Under the pieces are notes generated by a model that worked only from the letters and a program-made list of their open reading frames with translations, was not told the DNA's origin and searched no databases. A program made the position numbers and the translations under genes. Of a stretch of DNA of 64,000 bases, positions 6,239-14,490 are shown piece after piece (position 1 is the first letter of the stretch; every line of letters begins with the position of its first letter). This stretch comes from UBA9659 sp965208605 (GTDB lineage: Bacteria; Pseudomonadota; Gammaproteobacteria; Pseudomonadales; Azotimanducaceae): contig OZ242345.1 of the NCBI GenBank assembly GCA_965208605.1, positions 930,001 through 994,000 on the forward strand, given 5' to 3'.

Positions 6239-8983
6239 ATGAGTCTTGAGAACAAAGGATACCTAGCCCTCAGGCACCTGCTACTCGGTGTTTTGACGGT
6301 GCTGTTGTTAGTCGCCTGTTCCAGTGGGGGCGGCGGTAGCAGTAGCGAACCGCCAGCAGCACCACCAGCGTCACCACCACCAACACCGCCGCCACCACCG
6401 CCGCCACCACCGCCGCCACCACCGCCGCCAACACCGCCGCCAACACCGCCGCCACCTCCACCGCCTGAAGACCCAACGGGGATGTCCGGCGGTATCTCCA
6501 ACAGGCTGATATTGAGCCCTGGCTCAGGCACAAGAGACCTCTACTTCACGACAGACTGCAGTCCGGGGGTGACTCCTGGCGGGTGTTATAGCGAGAGCGG
6601 CAGTCTGGTGAATGTTGAGGCTGCTACTAGTGGGTTGATTTATCCTGAGGGTCTCACGCTGTTCGGCCAACGTTTGGAAGGCAGAGGCGCTCGTCAAGGT
6701 GCGCCGGTACCCTTGCAAATGGCGCTTGTACCACAGGATCTGCGCAGAGCCTGGCGTGCCGGTTGGAACGGTGGCGGCACAAACATATTGACCGATAGCA
6801 TACATGAAGCACCTCTTGCCCTGAACATCGCGCCTGGTGCTCAGTTGTACCACTTTGAGTCATTAACCGATGGCGGGTACGGCCTGCGCCGGGCGAGCGA
6901 CAACACCCAACATCAAGCCACCAGGATTGATGTCATTGTTTCAACAAACACGCCTACTATAACCTGGTACCACCCCAATCCGAGGATTCTGCTTAGCCAG
7001 CAGAGTTTTCTGTCCTTTGTGCCCGGTGAGTTGGAAAATACTCAGCAACAAGCCCTAAATAGGGAGAGCATACGAGTACTCACCGGGCAGACTGATGCCC
7101 TGCCCAACATCAAAGACGCGGTGTATGTCCATGCGGTAGGCGTCTATAACGATGACCGCCCAGTCTCTCACCCAGGCGAGATCTCTGGGCTCTTGCTGGG
7201 GTTGGAAGAATCTATTGCTAGCCGGATCCTGCTTGTCGGTGCTCTGGATAGGTACGCCCAAGACGGTGCGGCGAGGATTGTTGCGGGCAACTACCCCGGC
7301 GATGGTGCCCTATATCAAGCGCGTTATTTAATGGCGTACCGTGACTCGCCATTTGAGGGCTTTGCGCCTGTAGTGCAATGCGATGCCGAGTCAACCAGCA
7401 GCTGCAACAATGAAATGTTGCGGGGCAGCAATGCTGGACCTGTGTCCGCCGCGGCGCGGGTCGCCGGTTATGCCGCTCTAGTCAGGCAGAAGTTCCCCGG
7501 GCTCAGCGGCGCACAAACTGCAAAAATCCTGCTGGACACCGCCACCTACGAAGGGCTGATATGTTATCCGAACTGTGATGCTGCACGATACGGGCAAGGA
7601 CGGGTGAGCATATTGGACGCCCTGTCGCCGATTGGTAAATTAAGTGACCGCCCGCTCCTGCCACCCGCTTCGCCACTGCCCTTCTCGCCACTGGTATCGC
7701 TATTGCCACCACTGCCAGCACTATCACTATCATCCTCCGCACCACCCGACGACCCAGCGGGGATGTCCGGCGGCATACTTAACAGCATCATTCCAGATGC
7801 AGGCCTGGGCACAAAAGACCTCTACTTCACGGCCGACTGTGTGCCGGGGGTGACCGTCGGCGGCTGCTATACTAATGAGGACGATAGTCTGGCGAATATC
7901 ATGACTGTCCCGGAGTTTATTTATCCTGCGGGCTTCAATCTGCTCTTCCGGCGCCTGGAGGGTCCCTATATTGATCGTCAAGGTGCGCCGGCACCCTTGT
8001 ATATGGCTCAGATGCCACAAGATCTGCGCCGGGCTTGGCGAGACGGTTGGACTGGCAAGGGCGTTAATATATTGATCCGTGATGTTTTCGGCGAACCTGG
8101 GGCAAGTGGCACCGCAAGAACGGATACTCACGGCTATGTCGTCGTCTCCTCAGCGCTCAGCGTCGCACCCGCCGCTAATTATTACACCTTAGAAGGAGAT
8201 AACCTGCGCCGCGCGAGTGACAACACTGGAAGTGAAGCCTATAGAAACCTCAGGTTTGGCGTCGTCAGTTCAAGTACTAGCCCTGCTATAGGTGCAATTG
8301 ACCCGAATAATCTGGCGGGTGGAATTAACTTTCGCACGGACCTGCCTTTTACACCCGAGGAGTTGACAGCAGCTTACCAGAGCGCACTAAATCTGGAATC
8401 TATACTAGACGATACCGGGCAGAGTGGTGCTTTTACTGATATCGGAGACGCAGTGCTGGTGCGAGCGGCCGGCAATAGGGGGCACGGGCTCGATCATCCT
8501 ATTTCCTTCTCGGGGGCACAGCTAAGGTTGTCGGACCCATCGGTCCTTAGCCGGCTCATCATAGTAGGCGGGGTGGCTAGAGAAGACACCTATGACGATG
8601 CGGCAGTACTTACCGGGTTTAGCAACTTCCCTGGTGCTGGCGCGGTGCATCAAGATAATTTCCTGGTAGAGTATGGTGGCCCGCCATTCGGTGGTCGCGG
8701 GGCTTTTAGGCTATGCGATACCACGTCCACCGTGATCTGCGCCAATGAGCTGCATCGAGAAACCTCCTCAGGCACATCATTCGCTGCCCCGAGAGTCGCC
8801 GGTTATGCGGCTCTAGTCAGGCAGAAGTTCCCGGCGCTCAGCGGTGCCCAAACGAAGAAAATCATGCTGGATACCGCGACTTATGAAGGGCTAAAATGTT
8901 ATCCGAACTGCAACGCGGCACAATACGGGAGGGGACGGGTGGATATACTTGATGCCCTGTCACCCATTGGTAAATTAAAATGA
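6239..8983 (+). CDS. Tandem subtilase-like (S8 fold) lipoprotein with polyproline linker
   Basis: 914 residues. LLLVAC (Cys27) is a lipobox after a hydrophobic signal, so the protein is probably lipid-anchored. Gly/Ser and then a proline-rich linker with a run of 15 prolines (about residues 39-75) follow. Two homologous copies come next, offset by about 426 residues, each starting with PxGMSGGI and ending with YGxGRVxILDALSPIGKL. Copy 2 retains subtilase-like features: GKGVNILIRDVFG (Asp615), DTHGY (His631) and SSGTSFAAPRVAGYAALV (Ser847). Copy 1 has lost them: NAGPVSAAARVAG replaces the Ser motif and no HisGly is seen. Asp-His spacing in copy 2 is short, so even that copy may not be an active protease. 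The stop overlaps the next ATG by four bases. Confidence 0.75.
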   Translation: MSLENKGYLALRHLLLGVLTVLLLVACSSGGGGSSSEPPAAPPASPPPTPPPPPPPPPPPPPPPTPPPTPPPPPPPEDPTGMSGGISNRLILSPGSGTRDLYFTTDCSPGVTPGGCYSESGSLVNVEAATSGLIYPEGLTLFGQRLEGRGARQGAPVPLQMALVPQDLRRAWRAGWNGGGTNILTDSIHEAPLALNIAPGAQLYHFESLTDGGYGLRRASDNTQHQATRIDVIVSTNTPTITWYHPNPRILLSQQSFLSFVPGELENTQQQALNRESIRVLTGQTDALPNIKDAVYVHAVGVYNDDRPVSHPGEISGLLLGLEESIASRILLVGALDRYAQDGAARIVAGNYPGDGALYQARYLMAYRDSPFEGFAPVVQCDAESTSSCNNEMLRGSNAGPVSAAARVAGYAALVRQKFPGLSGAQTAKILLDTATYEGLICYPNCDAARYGQGRVSILDALSPIGKLSDRPLLPPASPLPFSPLVSLLPPLPALSLSSSAPPDDPAGMSGGILNSIIPDAGLGTKDLYFTADCVPGVTVGGCYTNEDDSLANIMTVPEFIYPAGFNLLFRRLEGPYIDRQGAPAPLYMAQMPQDLRRAWRDGWTGKGVNILIRDVFGEPGASGTARTDTHGYVVVSSALSVAPAANYYTLEGDNLRRASDNTGSEAYRNLRFGVVSSSTSPAIGAIDPNNLAGGINFRTDLPFTPEELTAAYQSALNLESILDDTGQSGAFTDIGDAVLVRAAGNRGHGLDHPISFSGAQLRLSDPSVLSRLIIVGGVAREDTYDDAAVLTGFSNFPGAGAVHQDNFLVEYGGPPFGGRGAFRLCDTTSTVICANELHRETSSGTSFAAPRVAGYAALVRQKFPALSGAQTKKIMLDTATYEGLKCYPNCNAAQYGRGRVDILDALSPIGKLK

Positions 8984-9597
8984 AAGGCTTTGCTTGTCTG
9001 TGGGTAGTGGGGGGGATAGTGGTCGGCTTCCTCTTGCCCTTGTCGGCATCCGGGATAGACGACGGACACCCCATCGCCACCGTCTCGCTGGCAGCAAAAC
9101 AACAAGAGGTCACGCCAGTGCTACCCTGGGTCAGCAGCTTGCGCATTACCGATAACGACCACAGCGTGATTCGTTTAGCTGACGGCGAACGACTCATGCA
9201 ACGCCCTATACGCGCCGCCTCTTATAATGATGGCAACTATGACGTGGCGGAGTTTTACGAAGCCGACTCAGCACGCATCAGCATGGTGTGGCATTACGCC
9301 GGACGCAAAGCGGGAGAGATTATTTCGGTTGGCATTGATAGCGGCTACCGGGCAGATAAAATAACCATCCGCCCGGCTTTGTTCATTGGCTATGCTCAAA
9401 GTATGGAACTTGAACACGGGAAGTATTTGACTTTTGCCATAGGCGGTTGGCTCGGCGGCAAGAGTACACATCAACCCTGTAGCGACGCCTTTGATCGGGA
9501 ATATTATTGCGGCAACCTAACAGCCTGGGCGGACTTCCGCTCGCAACGGGACGAGTTGCAGCACTATTATCGGCTTGTGTATAAGCATGAGTTTTAA
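8980..9597 (+). CDS. Small secreted or outer-membrane protein coupled to the subtilase-like gene
   Basis: 205 residues, family not recognised. A signal peptide (MKGFACLWVVGGIVVGFLLP ... SASG, about residues 1-25) is clear. The mature part has alternating hydrophobic and polar strands (ITIRPALFIGYAQ, YLTFAIGGWLGG), two cysteines (HQPCSD and YYCGN) and ends in an aromatic-rich LVYKHEF. This would suit a small beta-barrel or a periplasmic beta protein. ATGA overlap with the upstream gene implies coupled synthesis, so it may work as a partner or inhibitor of the lipoprotein. That role is inference from layout only. Confidence 0.6.
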   Translation: MKGFACLWVVGGIVVGFLLPLSASGIDDGHPIATVSLAAKQQEVTPVLPWVSSLRITDNDHSVIRLADGERLMQRPIRAASYNDGNYDVAEFYEADSARISMVWHYAGRKAGEIISVGIDSGYRADKITIRPALFIGYAQSMELEHGKYLTFAIGGWLGGKSTHQPCSDAFDREYYCGNLTAWADFRSQRDELQHYYRLVYKHEF

Positions 9598-9817
9598 TCG
9601 TCATCCACATTGCGGCTTTCGCGAAGCGAAACCGCAATGAGTCTTGAAGCCACCATGGCGACAGCATTTTCCGCAGGAAAATTGCGATAGCCCCTGACCG
9701 GAACCCCCGTCATTCTCGCCCCCGCCGTCATTCAAGAAATGACGGCGGGGCGGGAATGGCGTAGGATAAGCCCTTATCCTGAGCAAGAATCATTAAACAT
9801 CTCATAGGACTCAGCAG
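9598..9817. repeat. Intergenic hairpin repeats upstream of ypjD
   Basis: About 9600-9640 contains GCGGCTTTCGCGAAGCGAAACCGC, which can form a strong hairpin (TTTCGCGAAGCGAAA core) just after the preceding stop codon and could act as a terminator or processing site. 9707-9762 has two facing CGTCATTC copies, one of which folds back as CCGCCGTCATT CAAGA AATGACGGCGG. No gene seen. Confidence 0.6.
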
Positions 9818-10615
9818 GTGCAGCTCATCATTGCGGGACTTCTAGCAAGCGGACTCTACCTTCTGGCGACGGGTTACCAGATACAGCAGATGCGTGGCAA
9901 AGGGGACCTTAAGCAGGTCGTCAAGGGGCTGGGGCTTGCCGCTGCCCTCTGCCAGGGTTACACCAATTATCTAGACTTCAGCAGCAGTGTTGGCATTGAC
10001 CTGGGCATCTATCCCATGCTGTCGCTCAGTAGCCTGTCCATTGTCGTCATATTGCTGCTCAGCAGCCTGCGTCGGCAACTAGATAATCTGTTCGTGGTGG
10101 TATTCCCCCTCGCTGCCCTAGCGGTGCTGGTAGAAATATCATTCCAGGGAAGTTACGCACCGCGAGAACATATCGCAACCGGCATCCTCAGCCACATCAT
10201 CTTCTCAGTAGTCGCCTATTCCTTGCTCAGCATCGCGGCTGCCCAGGCGCTATTGCTATCCTTTGGAGACCGTCATCTCCGCCATCGCGACCTGGCGCTC
10301 ATCAGGAACCTGCCACCGCTTGAGACTATGGAGCAGTTAATGTTTGAACTGCTCTGGGTAGGTCTGGTGTTTCTGACCCTGTCTATTGGCAGTGGCTTCC
10401 TATTTCTGGAAGACCTATCCAGTGCCGGTCTGATACACCACACGGTAATTACCCTCGCCGCCTGGGGGGTCTTCGCTGCCCTCATGTGGGGCCGATATCA
10501 ACGGGGCTGGCGCGGCACTGTAGCTTCCCGGTGGGTCTTGTTGGGGTTTGCCCTGCTCTTAATAGGCTACTTCGGTAGCAAACTGGTGTTGGAGATTATC
10601 CTGGGGCGCGCCTAG
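9818..10615 (+). CDS. ypjD: Inner membrane protein YpjD, CcsA/cytochrome c assembly family
   Basis: 265 residues with eight or so hydrophobic segments. GTG start at 9818 with AGGA eight bases upstream. The family segment HIIFSVVAYSLLSIAAAQALLL and the later ELLWVGLVFLTLSIGSGFL match YpjD/CcsA-like proteins (PF01578), which handle haem or cytochrome c assembly; the function of YpjD itself is not settled. In many gammaproteobacteria ypjD lies next to ffh and yfjD. Here yfjD follows but ffh is absent from the neighbourhood. Confidence 0.88.
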   Translation: MQLIIAGLLASGLYLLATGYQIQQMRGKGDLKQVVKGLGLAAALCQGYTNYLDFSSSVGIDLGIYPMLSLSSLSIVVILLLSSLRRQLDNLFVVVFPLAALAVLVEISFQGSYAPREHIATGILSHIIFSVVAYSLLSIAAAQALLLSFGDRHLRHRDLALIRNLPPLETMEQLMFELLWVGLVFLTLSIGSGFLFLEDLSSAGLIHHTVITLAAWGVFAALMWGRYQRGWRGTVASRWVLLGFALLLIGYFGSKLVLEIILGRA

Positions 10616-10624
10616 CAACCCGCA

Positions 10625-10662
10625 ATTGATTATGACCATTGATTACGACCATTGATTACGAG
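10625..10662 (+). repeat. 13-bp tandem repeat upstream of yfjD
   Basis: Nearly three copies of ATTGATTACGACC in the ypjD-yfjD gap. It is one of many short tandem duplications at gene boundaries in this window. Confidence 0.85.
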
Positions 10663-10731
10663 AAGGTCTTGACACTTTCCAGAAGAATCCGCTACAACTA
10701 ACTCTTATTTCTTATCAGGAGGTCTCCGTTT

Positions 10732-12024
10732 TTGGAAGATTTATCTACCGGCGCGTTATTAATTAGTATCGTCTTGTTACTGATCTCTTCGGCTTATTTT
10801 TCAAGTTCTGAAACTGCCATGACCGCAGTCAATCCGTATCGCTTGAGGCATCTTTCCAAGCAGGGTAGTGGTGGGGCGAAACGAACCAGCGAAATCCGCC
10901 AGCGACCAGAAACTATGCTGACCGGTATTCTTATCGGCAACAACCTGGCTAACTTCACCGCCGCATCACTCGCTACAGTGCTCGCGATCAAACTCATGGG
11001 GGAAGCCGGCATTGCTGCCGCACCCATCATCTGTACGATCATGTTCCTCGTATTTGCCGAGGTAGCGCCGAAGCGAATCGCCCTGGCTTATCCTGAGCGC
11101 GTTGCCCTCCCCTCATCCTATCTGCTACAGCCCTTCATCTGGCTAGGTACACCGGCAATCTGGCTAATCAACAGCATGGCAAATGTTGTGGTACACCTAT
11201 TGAGCCCTCGTAGCCTCAGGAATGCTGCCAGAAATGAGCCCCTGGACACTGCCCTGAGCCATGAAGAACTCCGTACCGTGGTCGACGAGGGCACCAATAT
11301 CGCTCCCCACCCGCATAACATGATGCTCGGTGTGCTTGACCTCAACAAGACAACTGTGGATGACATCATGGTGCCCCGGGCAGAAATTATCGGCATTGAT
11401 CTTGATGATGAGATGGATGAAATCATTACTCAGATTCGCTCCATACAACACACCCGCTTGCCGGTATTCAAAAAAGACATTGACCGAATAGTCGGCGTCC
11501 TGCATCTCAAAAATGCTACGCCTTACCTGCTGGATGGGGACCTCAGCAAGGATGCCTTGATACAAGCAGTATCCAGAGCTTACTTCGTGCCGGAAAGTAC
11601 ACCCTTGCCACTCCAACTGATTAACTTCCAAGCCGCAAAGGAAAGGGTCGCTATGGTCGTGGACGAGTATGGCGACATCCAGGGGATAGTGACTATTGAA
11701 GATATTCTTGAAGAAATTGTCGGCGAATTCACCACCGATCTGACCACCATCTATGTTGATATTCACCCTCAGGAAGACGGCACCTATCTGATTGACGGCG
11801 GTGCCATGTTGCGCCTAATCAATCGCTCCCTGGGCTGGGAACTCCCGACTGATGGTCCCAAAACGCTGCATGGGTTAATCACCGAACACCTGGAAACTAT
11901 CCCCGAATCCAACCTGTGTTTTACCCTGGCGGGATACAGAATTGAGATAGTCCAGATTCAGGACAATATGATCCGCACGGCTAAACTCTCTGAGGTGCCT
12001 GACCTAGGGGATGAGGATGCCTAG
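10732..12024 (+). CDS. yfjD: CNNM/CorC-family membrane protein YfjD (CorB-like)
   Basis: 430 residues starting at TTG 10732, supported by a perfect AGGAGG nine bases upstream. The N-terminal DUF21/CNNM transmembrane domain begins with AYFSSSETAMTAVNPYRLRHL (shown here in part) and includes GILIGNNLANF. Two CBS motifs follow (VPRAEIIGID, HTRLPVFKKDIDRIVGVLHL, VVDEYGDIQGIVTIEDILEEIVGEF), then a C-terminal CorC_HlyC domain (YLIDGGAMLRLINRSLGW). Members are linked to Mg/Co efflux or resistance. It pairs with ypjD as in E. coli. Confidence 0.93.
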   Translation: MEDLSTGALLISIVLLLISSAYFSSSETAMTAVNPYRLRHLSKQGSGGAKRTSEIRQRPETMLTGILIGNNLANFTAASLATVLAIKLMGEAGIAAAPIICTIMFLVFAEVAPKRIALAYPERVALPSSYLLQPFIWLGTPAIWLINSMANVVVHLLSPRSLRNAARNEPLDTALSHEELRTVVDEGTNIAPHPHNMMLGVLDLNKTTVDDIMVPRAEIIGIDLDDEMDEIITQIRSIQHTRLPVFKKDIDRIVGVLHLKNATPYLLDGDLSKDALIQAVSRAYFVPESTPLPLQLINFQAAKERVAMVVDEYGDIQGIVTIEDILEEIVGEFTTDLTTIYVDIHPQEDGTYLIDGGAMLRLINRSLGWELPTDGPKTLHGLITEHLETIPESNLCFTLAGYRIEIVQIQDNMIRTAKLSEVPDLGDEDA

Positions 12025-12044
12025 AAGGTGCCCGCGTCAATTCT

Positions 12045-12346
12045 CGCCGAACCCAGAACCCCGTCATGCTCGCCGAACCCAGTCGTCCTGCCGAAGGCGG
12101 GACGACTGGGTTCGGGGGGAATCCAGAGTGGCGGCGCAAGCCGCCTGAAAGGAGCGGGGACATGTGCATACATTAACGGCGGGAGGGGATACGCCTTTAA
12201 CGAAAGCACGACCCACCGACCGACCCACCGTTGAGGTCTAGTGGGAATATCACAGGTGGTTGCCTTTGTTCTTCTGGATTCCCGTCACCCCGGTCATCAC
12301 AGCCGATGGCTGTGATGACTGGGGTGACGAGAATGACGGCTCGGCA
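12045..12346. repeat. Composite repeat block with two strong hairpins
   Basis: 12077-12119 carries CCCAGTCGTCCTGCC GAA GGCGGGACGACTGGG inside GAAC/GTTC, an 18-bp stem. 12284-12328 carries a 21-bp stem (GTCACCCCGGTCATCACAG ... with GAT loop) with one G-T pair. Both are framed by GGATTCC and GAGAATGACGG. They lie between convergent yfjD and leuA and may serve as bidirectional terminators. GTGGGAATATCACAGGTGG at 12240 recurs in the 31.3-31.6 kb block. Confidence 0.85.
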
Positions 12347-14074
12347 TCAACGCCATTTACGATTGATTGCGGCAATAATTGAGGTGAACGCAGCCGTCGT
12401 CGTGTTCTGGCTAATACCCACACCATAATACTTGTTCTGCTGCTCGTCGGTGATCGCCAGAATACAAATCGCTTGGGCTTCCTTACCTTCTTTGAGCGCA
12501 TATTCCTGATAGTCCAGCACATTGAGGGGTTCATTCAGGGTGGCTACCAAGCCATCAATAAACGCATCAATCGGACCCGAACCGGTACCCTCTATATTGA
12601 TCTCGTTCTCGGCAACCATGAGCTTTGCCTGACACATTTGTATGTCATCAGCCCTAGCCTGCACCTGATAATCAATCAACCGGTAGGGCGCACCCGCAAC
12701 CTCTATAAACTCCTGCACAAATGTTGCCCATATATGGTCTGGCTCCAATTCGCCGCCGTCCGCCTCTGATTTCTGTTGCACGAGGCGGCTGAATTCAAGC
12801 AACAAAGGACGAGGCAAGGTAACCCCAAAATGATGTTCCAGCACAAAGGCGACACCGCCTTTACCCGATTGACTGTTGACGCGAACAGTCTCCCGATAAG
12901 AGCCGCCCACATCCGCTGGGTCTATCGGCAGGTAGGGGACTTCCCAGCTATCGCCATCCGCTTCCATATACACCATCCCCTTTCGAATCGCATCCTGATG
13001 GGAACCCGAGAAGGCAGTAAACACCAGTTCACCCGCATAGGGCTGCCGGGCATGCACCGGTATCTTGGTACACTCTTCGGCAATGGCGATAATTTCCGGC
13101 ATGTTGGACAGATAGAGTTGCGGGTCAATGCCCTGAGAGAACATATTCATGGCCATGGTGACGAGGTCGCAATTTCCAGTGCGCTCGCCATTACCAAAGA
13201 GAGTGCCTTCTATGCGCTCGGCACCGGCCATCAGCCCCATTTCGGAAGCCGCAATGCCCGTACCCCGGTCATTATGAGTATGCAAACTGATTACCGCCTT
13301 GTCCCGTTCGGGCAAATGACGGATAAAGTATTCAAGTTGGTCCGCATAGATATTCGGCGTCGCCATCTCCACCGTGGACGGCAGATTCAAAATAATTTTA
13401 TCTTCTAGTGTCGGCTGCCAAACCTCCATCACCGCCGCACAAATCTGCACCGCAAAGTCCATTTCAGTGGCGGTATAACTCTCTGGCGAATACTCAAGCG
13501 TCACCCTGGTACCCGCAGCTTTGAGTTTATCAGTGTGTTCTTTGACCAGCACCGCCGCATCGGTTGCCAGGGTGATCACTTCCTCAGGGGTCATGTTGAA
13601 CACCACTTTCCGCTGCAGTGTTGAGGTTGAGTTATACAGATGAAAGATAACATTTGACGCCCCCGCCACTGCATCACAGGTACGGGTGATTAACTCTTCC
13701 CGCGCCTGACACAAGACTTGAATCGTGACCTCGTCTGGAATTTGCTGCTCTTCAATAATCTTGCGCACAAAGTCATAGTCAGTCTGTGATGCGGACGGAA
13801 AGCCAACTTCAATTTCCTTAAAACCAATTGCCAAGAGCAACTCGTACATCTTCTGTTTTTCATTGGGCGTCATGGGCTCAACAAGTGCTTGATTGCCGTC
13901 CCGGAGGTCAACACTGCACCAGCGGGGCGCCTGAGTAATCACTTGCTCAGGCCAGGACCTGTCTGGCAAATGGATGGGCTGGAAGGGCTTGTACTTGTGA
14001 AAGGGCATCGGCTTGCCCTTAGCGACTATTTGCTGCTTTTCTTGATGATGCTCTTGATGATGTTCTACATTCAT
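12347..14074 (-). CDS. leuA: 2-isopropylmalate synthase (long LeuA2-type)
   Basis: 575 residues. The first enzyme of leucine synthesis condenses acetyl-CoA with 2-oxoisovalerate. DLRDGNQALVEPM (about residue 57) and SLHTHNDRGTG are the metal/substrate motifs of the catalytic TIM barrel. The C-terminal third is the LeuA allosteric dimer domain, which mediates leucine feedback. PMPFHKYKPF plus the overall length mark the Mycobacterium/Corynebacterium-like class rather than the 520-residue E. coli class. GGGGA lies seven bases before the ATG at 14074; an ATG at 14008 is an alternative. A leucine leader peptide and attenuator lie directly upstream. Confidence 0.95.
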   Translation of the reverse strand: MNVEHHQEHHQEKQQIVAKGKPMPFHKYKPFQPIHLPDRSWPEQVITQAPRWCSVDLRDGNQALVEPMTPNEKQKMYELLLAIGFKEIEVGFPSASQTDYDFVRKIIEEQQIPDEVTIQVLCQAREELITRTCDAVAGASNVIFHLYNSTSTLQRKVVFNMTPEEVITLATDAAVLVKEHTDKLKAAGTRVTLEYSPESYTATEMDFAVQICAAVMEVWQPTLEDKIILNLPSTVEMATPNIYADQLEYFIRHLPERDKAVISLHTHNDRGTGIAASEMGLMAGAERIEGTLFGNGERTGNCDLVTMAMNMFSQGIDPQLYLSNMPEIIAIAEECTKIPVHARQPYAGELVFTAFSGSHQDAIRKGMVYMEADGDSWEVPYLPIDPADVGGSYRETVRVNSQSGKGGVAFVLEHHFGVTLPRPLLLEFSRLVQQKSEADGGELEPDHIWATFVQEFIEVAGAPYRLIDYQVQARADDIQMCQAKLMVAENEINIEGTGSGPIDAFIDGLVATLNEPLNVLDYQEYALKEGKEAQAICILAITDEQQNKYYGVGISQNTTTAAFTSIIAAINRKWR

Positions 14075-14093
14075 TGGTCTTTCCCCGGATAGT

Positions 14094-14151
14094 AAAAAGC
14101 GCCCGGTAGCCAGGCGGTTATTAGAATGTAGGTATTTGTGCCGGCCGCCTA
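14094..14151 (-). promoter_or_regulatory. Leucine attenuator: terminator and competing antiterminator
   Basis: On the minus strand CGCCTGG CTA CCGGGCG (14100-14116) forms a 7-bp GC-rich hairpin followed by CTTTTT (14094-14099): an intrinsic terminator about 20 bases before the leuA start. Upstream, AGGCGG at 14145-14150 can pair with CCGCCT at 14112-14117, which takes the 5' arm of the terminator. AGGCGG overlaps the stop codon of the leader peptide, so a ribosome reaching the stop hides it (termination), whereas a ribosome stalled on the leucine codons leaves it free (read-through). Confidence 0.85.
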
Positions 14152-14268
14152 CAACGGCAGTCGTAGTAGCAGGTCAGCAGGCGCAAGCGACAACCGGGAA
14201 GGGCCGCTGGGAAGTTCAGGTCTGTCTGTCAGAACCAAATTCATCGCGCTCATCTGTCTTAGCAACAT
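14149..14268 (-). CDS. leuL: leu operon leader peptide
   Basis: A 39-codon frame from ATG 14268 (AGGA just upstream), with in-frame ATGs at 14253 and 14244, stopping at TAG 14149-14151. Twelve of 39 residues are leucine, clustered at the end: ADLLLRLPL, encoded CTG CTA CTA CGA CTG CCG TTG, using rare-type CTA codons. Placement immediately before an attenuator and leuA makes it a leucine-sensing leader peptide. It is not a conserved protein family; the evidence is composition and architecture. Confidence 0.85.
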   Translation of the reverse strand: MLLRQMSAMNLVLTDRPELPSGPSRLSLAPADLLLRLPL

Positions 14269-14339
14269 TTATCCTAGTAGCATTTATATGAGTAGTAGGA
14301 ATTGAAACTATAGTCTCTTGTTGGGGTTTTGCAATGCCT

Positions 14340-14490
14340 TTGTGGGTTCATAAGATATGGCGCGGAAGCGTCAGGCGGCGAGGGTGACGGCAAGAGCACA
14401 AGAGCACAAGAGGGCAAGCACTGGATTCCCGTCACCCCAGTCATCACAGCCGATGGCTGTGATGACTGGAGTGGCGAGAATGACAGGAGG
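14340..14490. repeat. Repeat block between leuL and the adhesin gene
   Basis: ATGGCGCGGAAGCGTCAGGC at about 14356 recurs at 22090 and 25375. 14431-14475 is the long-stem hairpin core (GTCACCCCAGTCATCACAGCC / GAT loop / near-perfect complement) with flanks GGATTCC and CGAGAATGAC. It lies directly after the adhesin stop codon on the minus strand and could terminate that transcript. Confidence 0.85.

Noticed and set aside
5893..6249. Open frame of 118 codons and overlapping minus-strand frames in 5889-6220
   Set aside because: The second half is dispersed repeat sequence and no family is recognised in any frame.
6166..6533. Gly/Val-rich minus-strand frames opposite the polyproline linker
   Set aside because: They are the antisense of the CCGCCA repeats of the subtilase-like lipoprotein gene.
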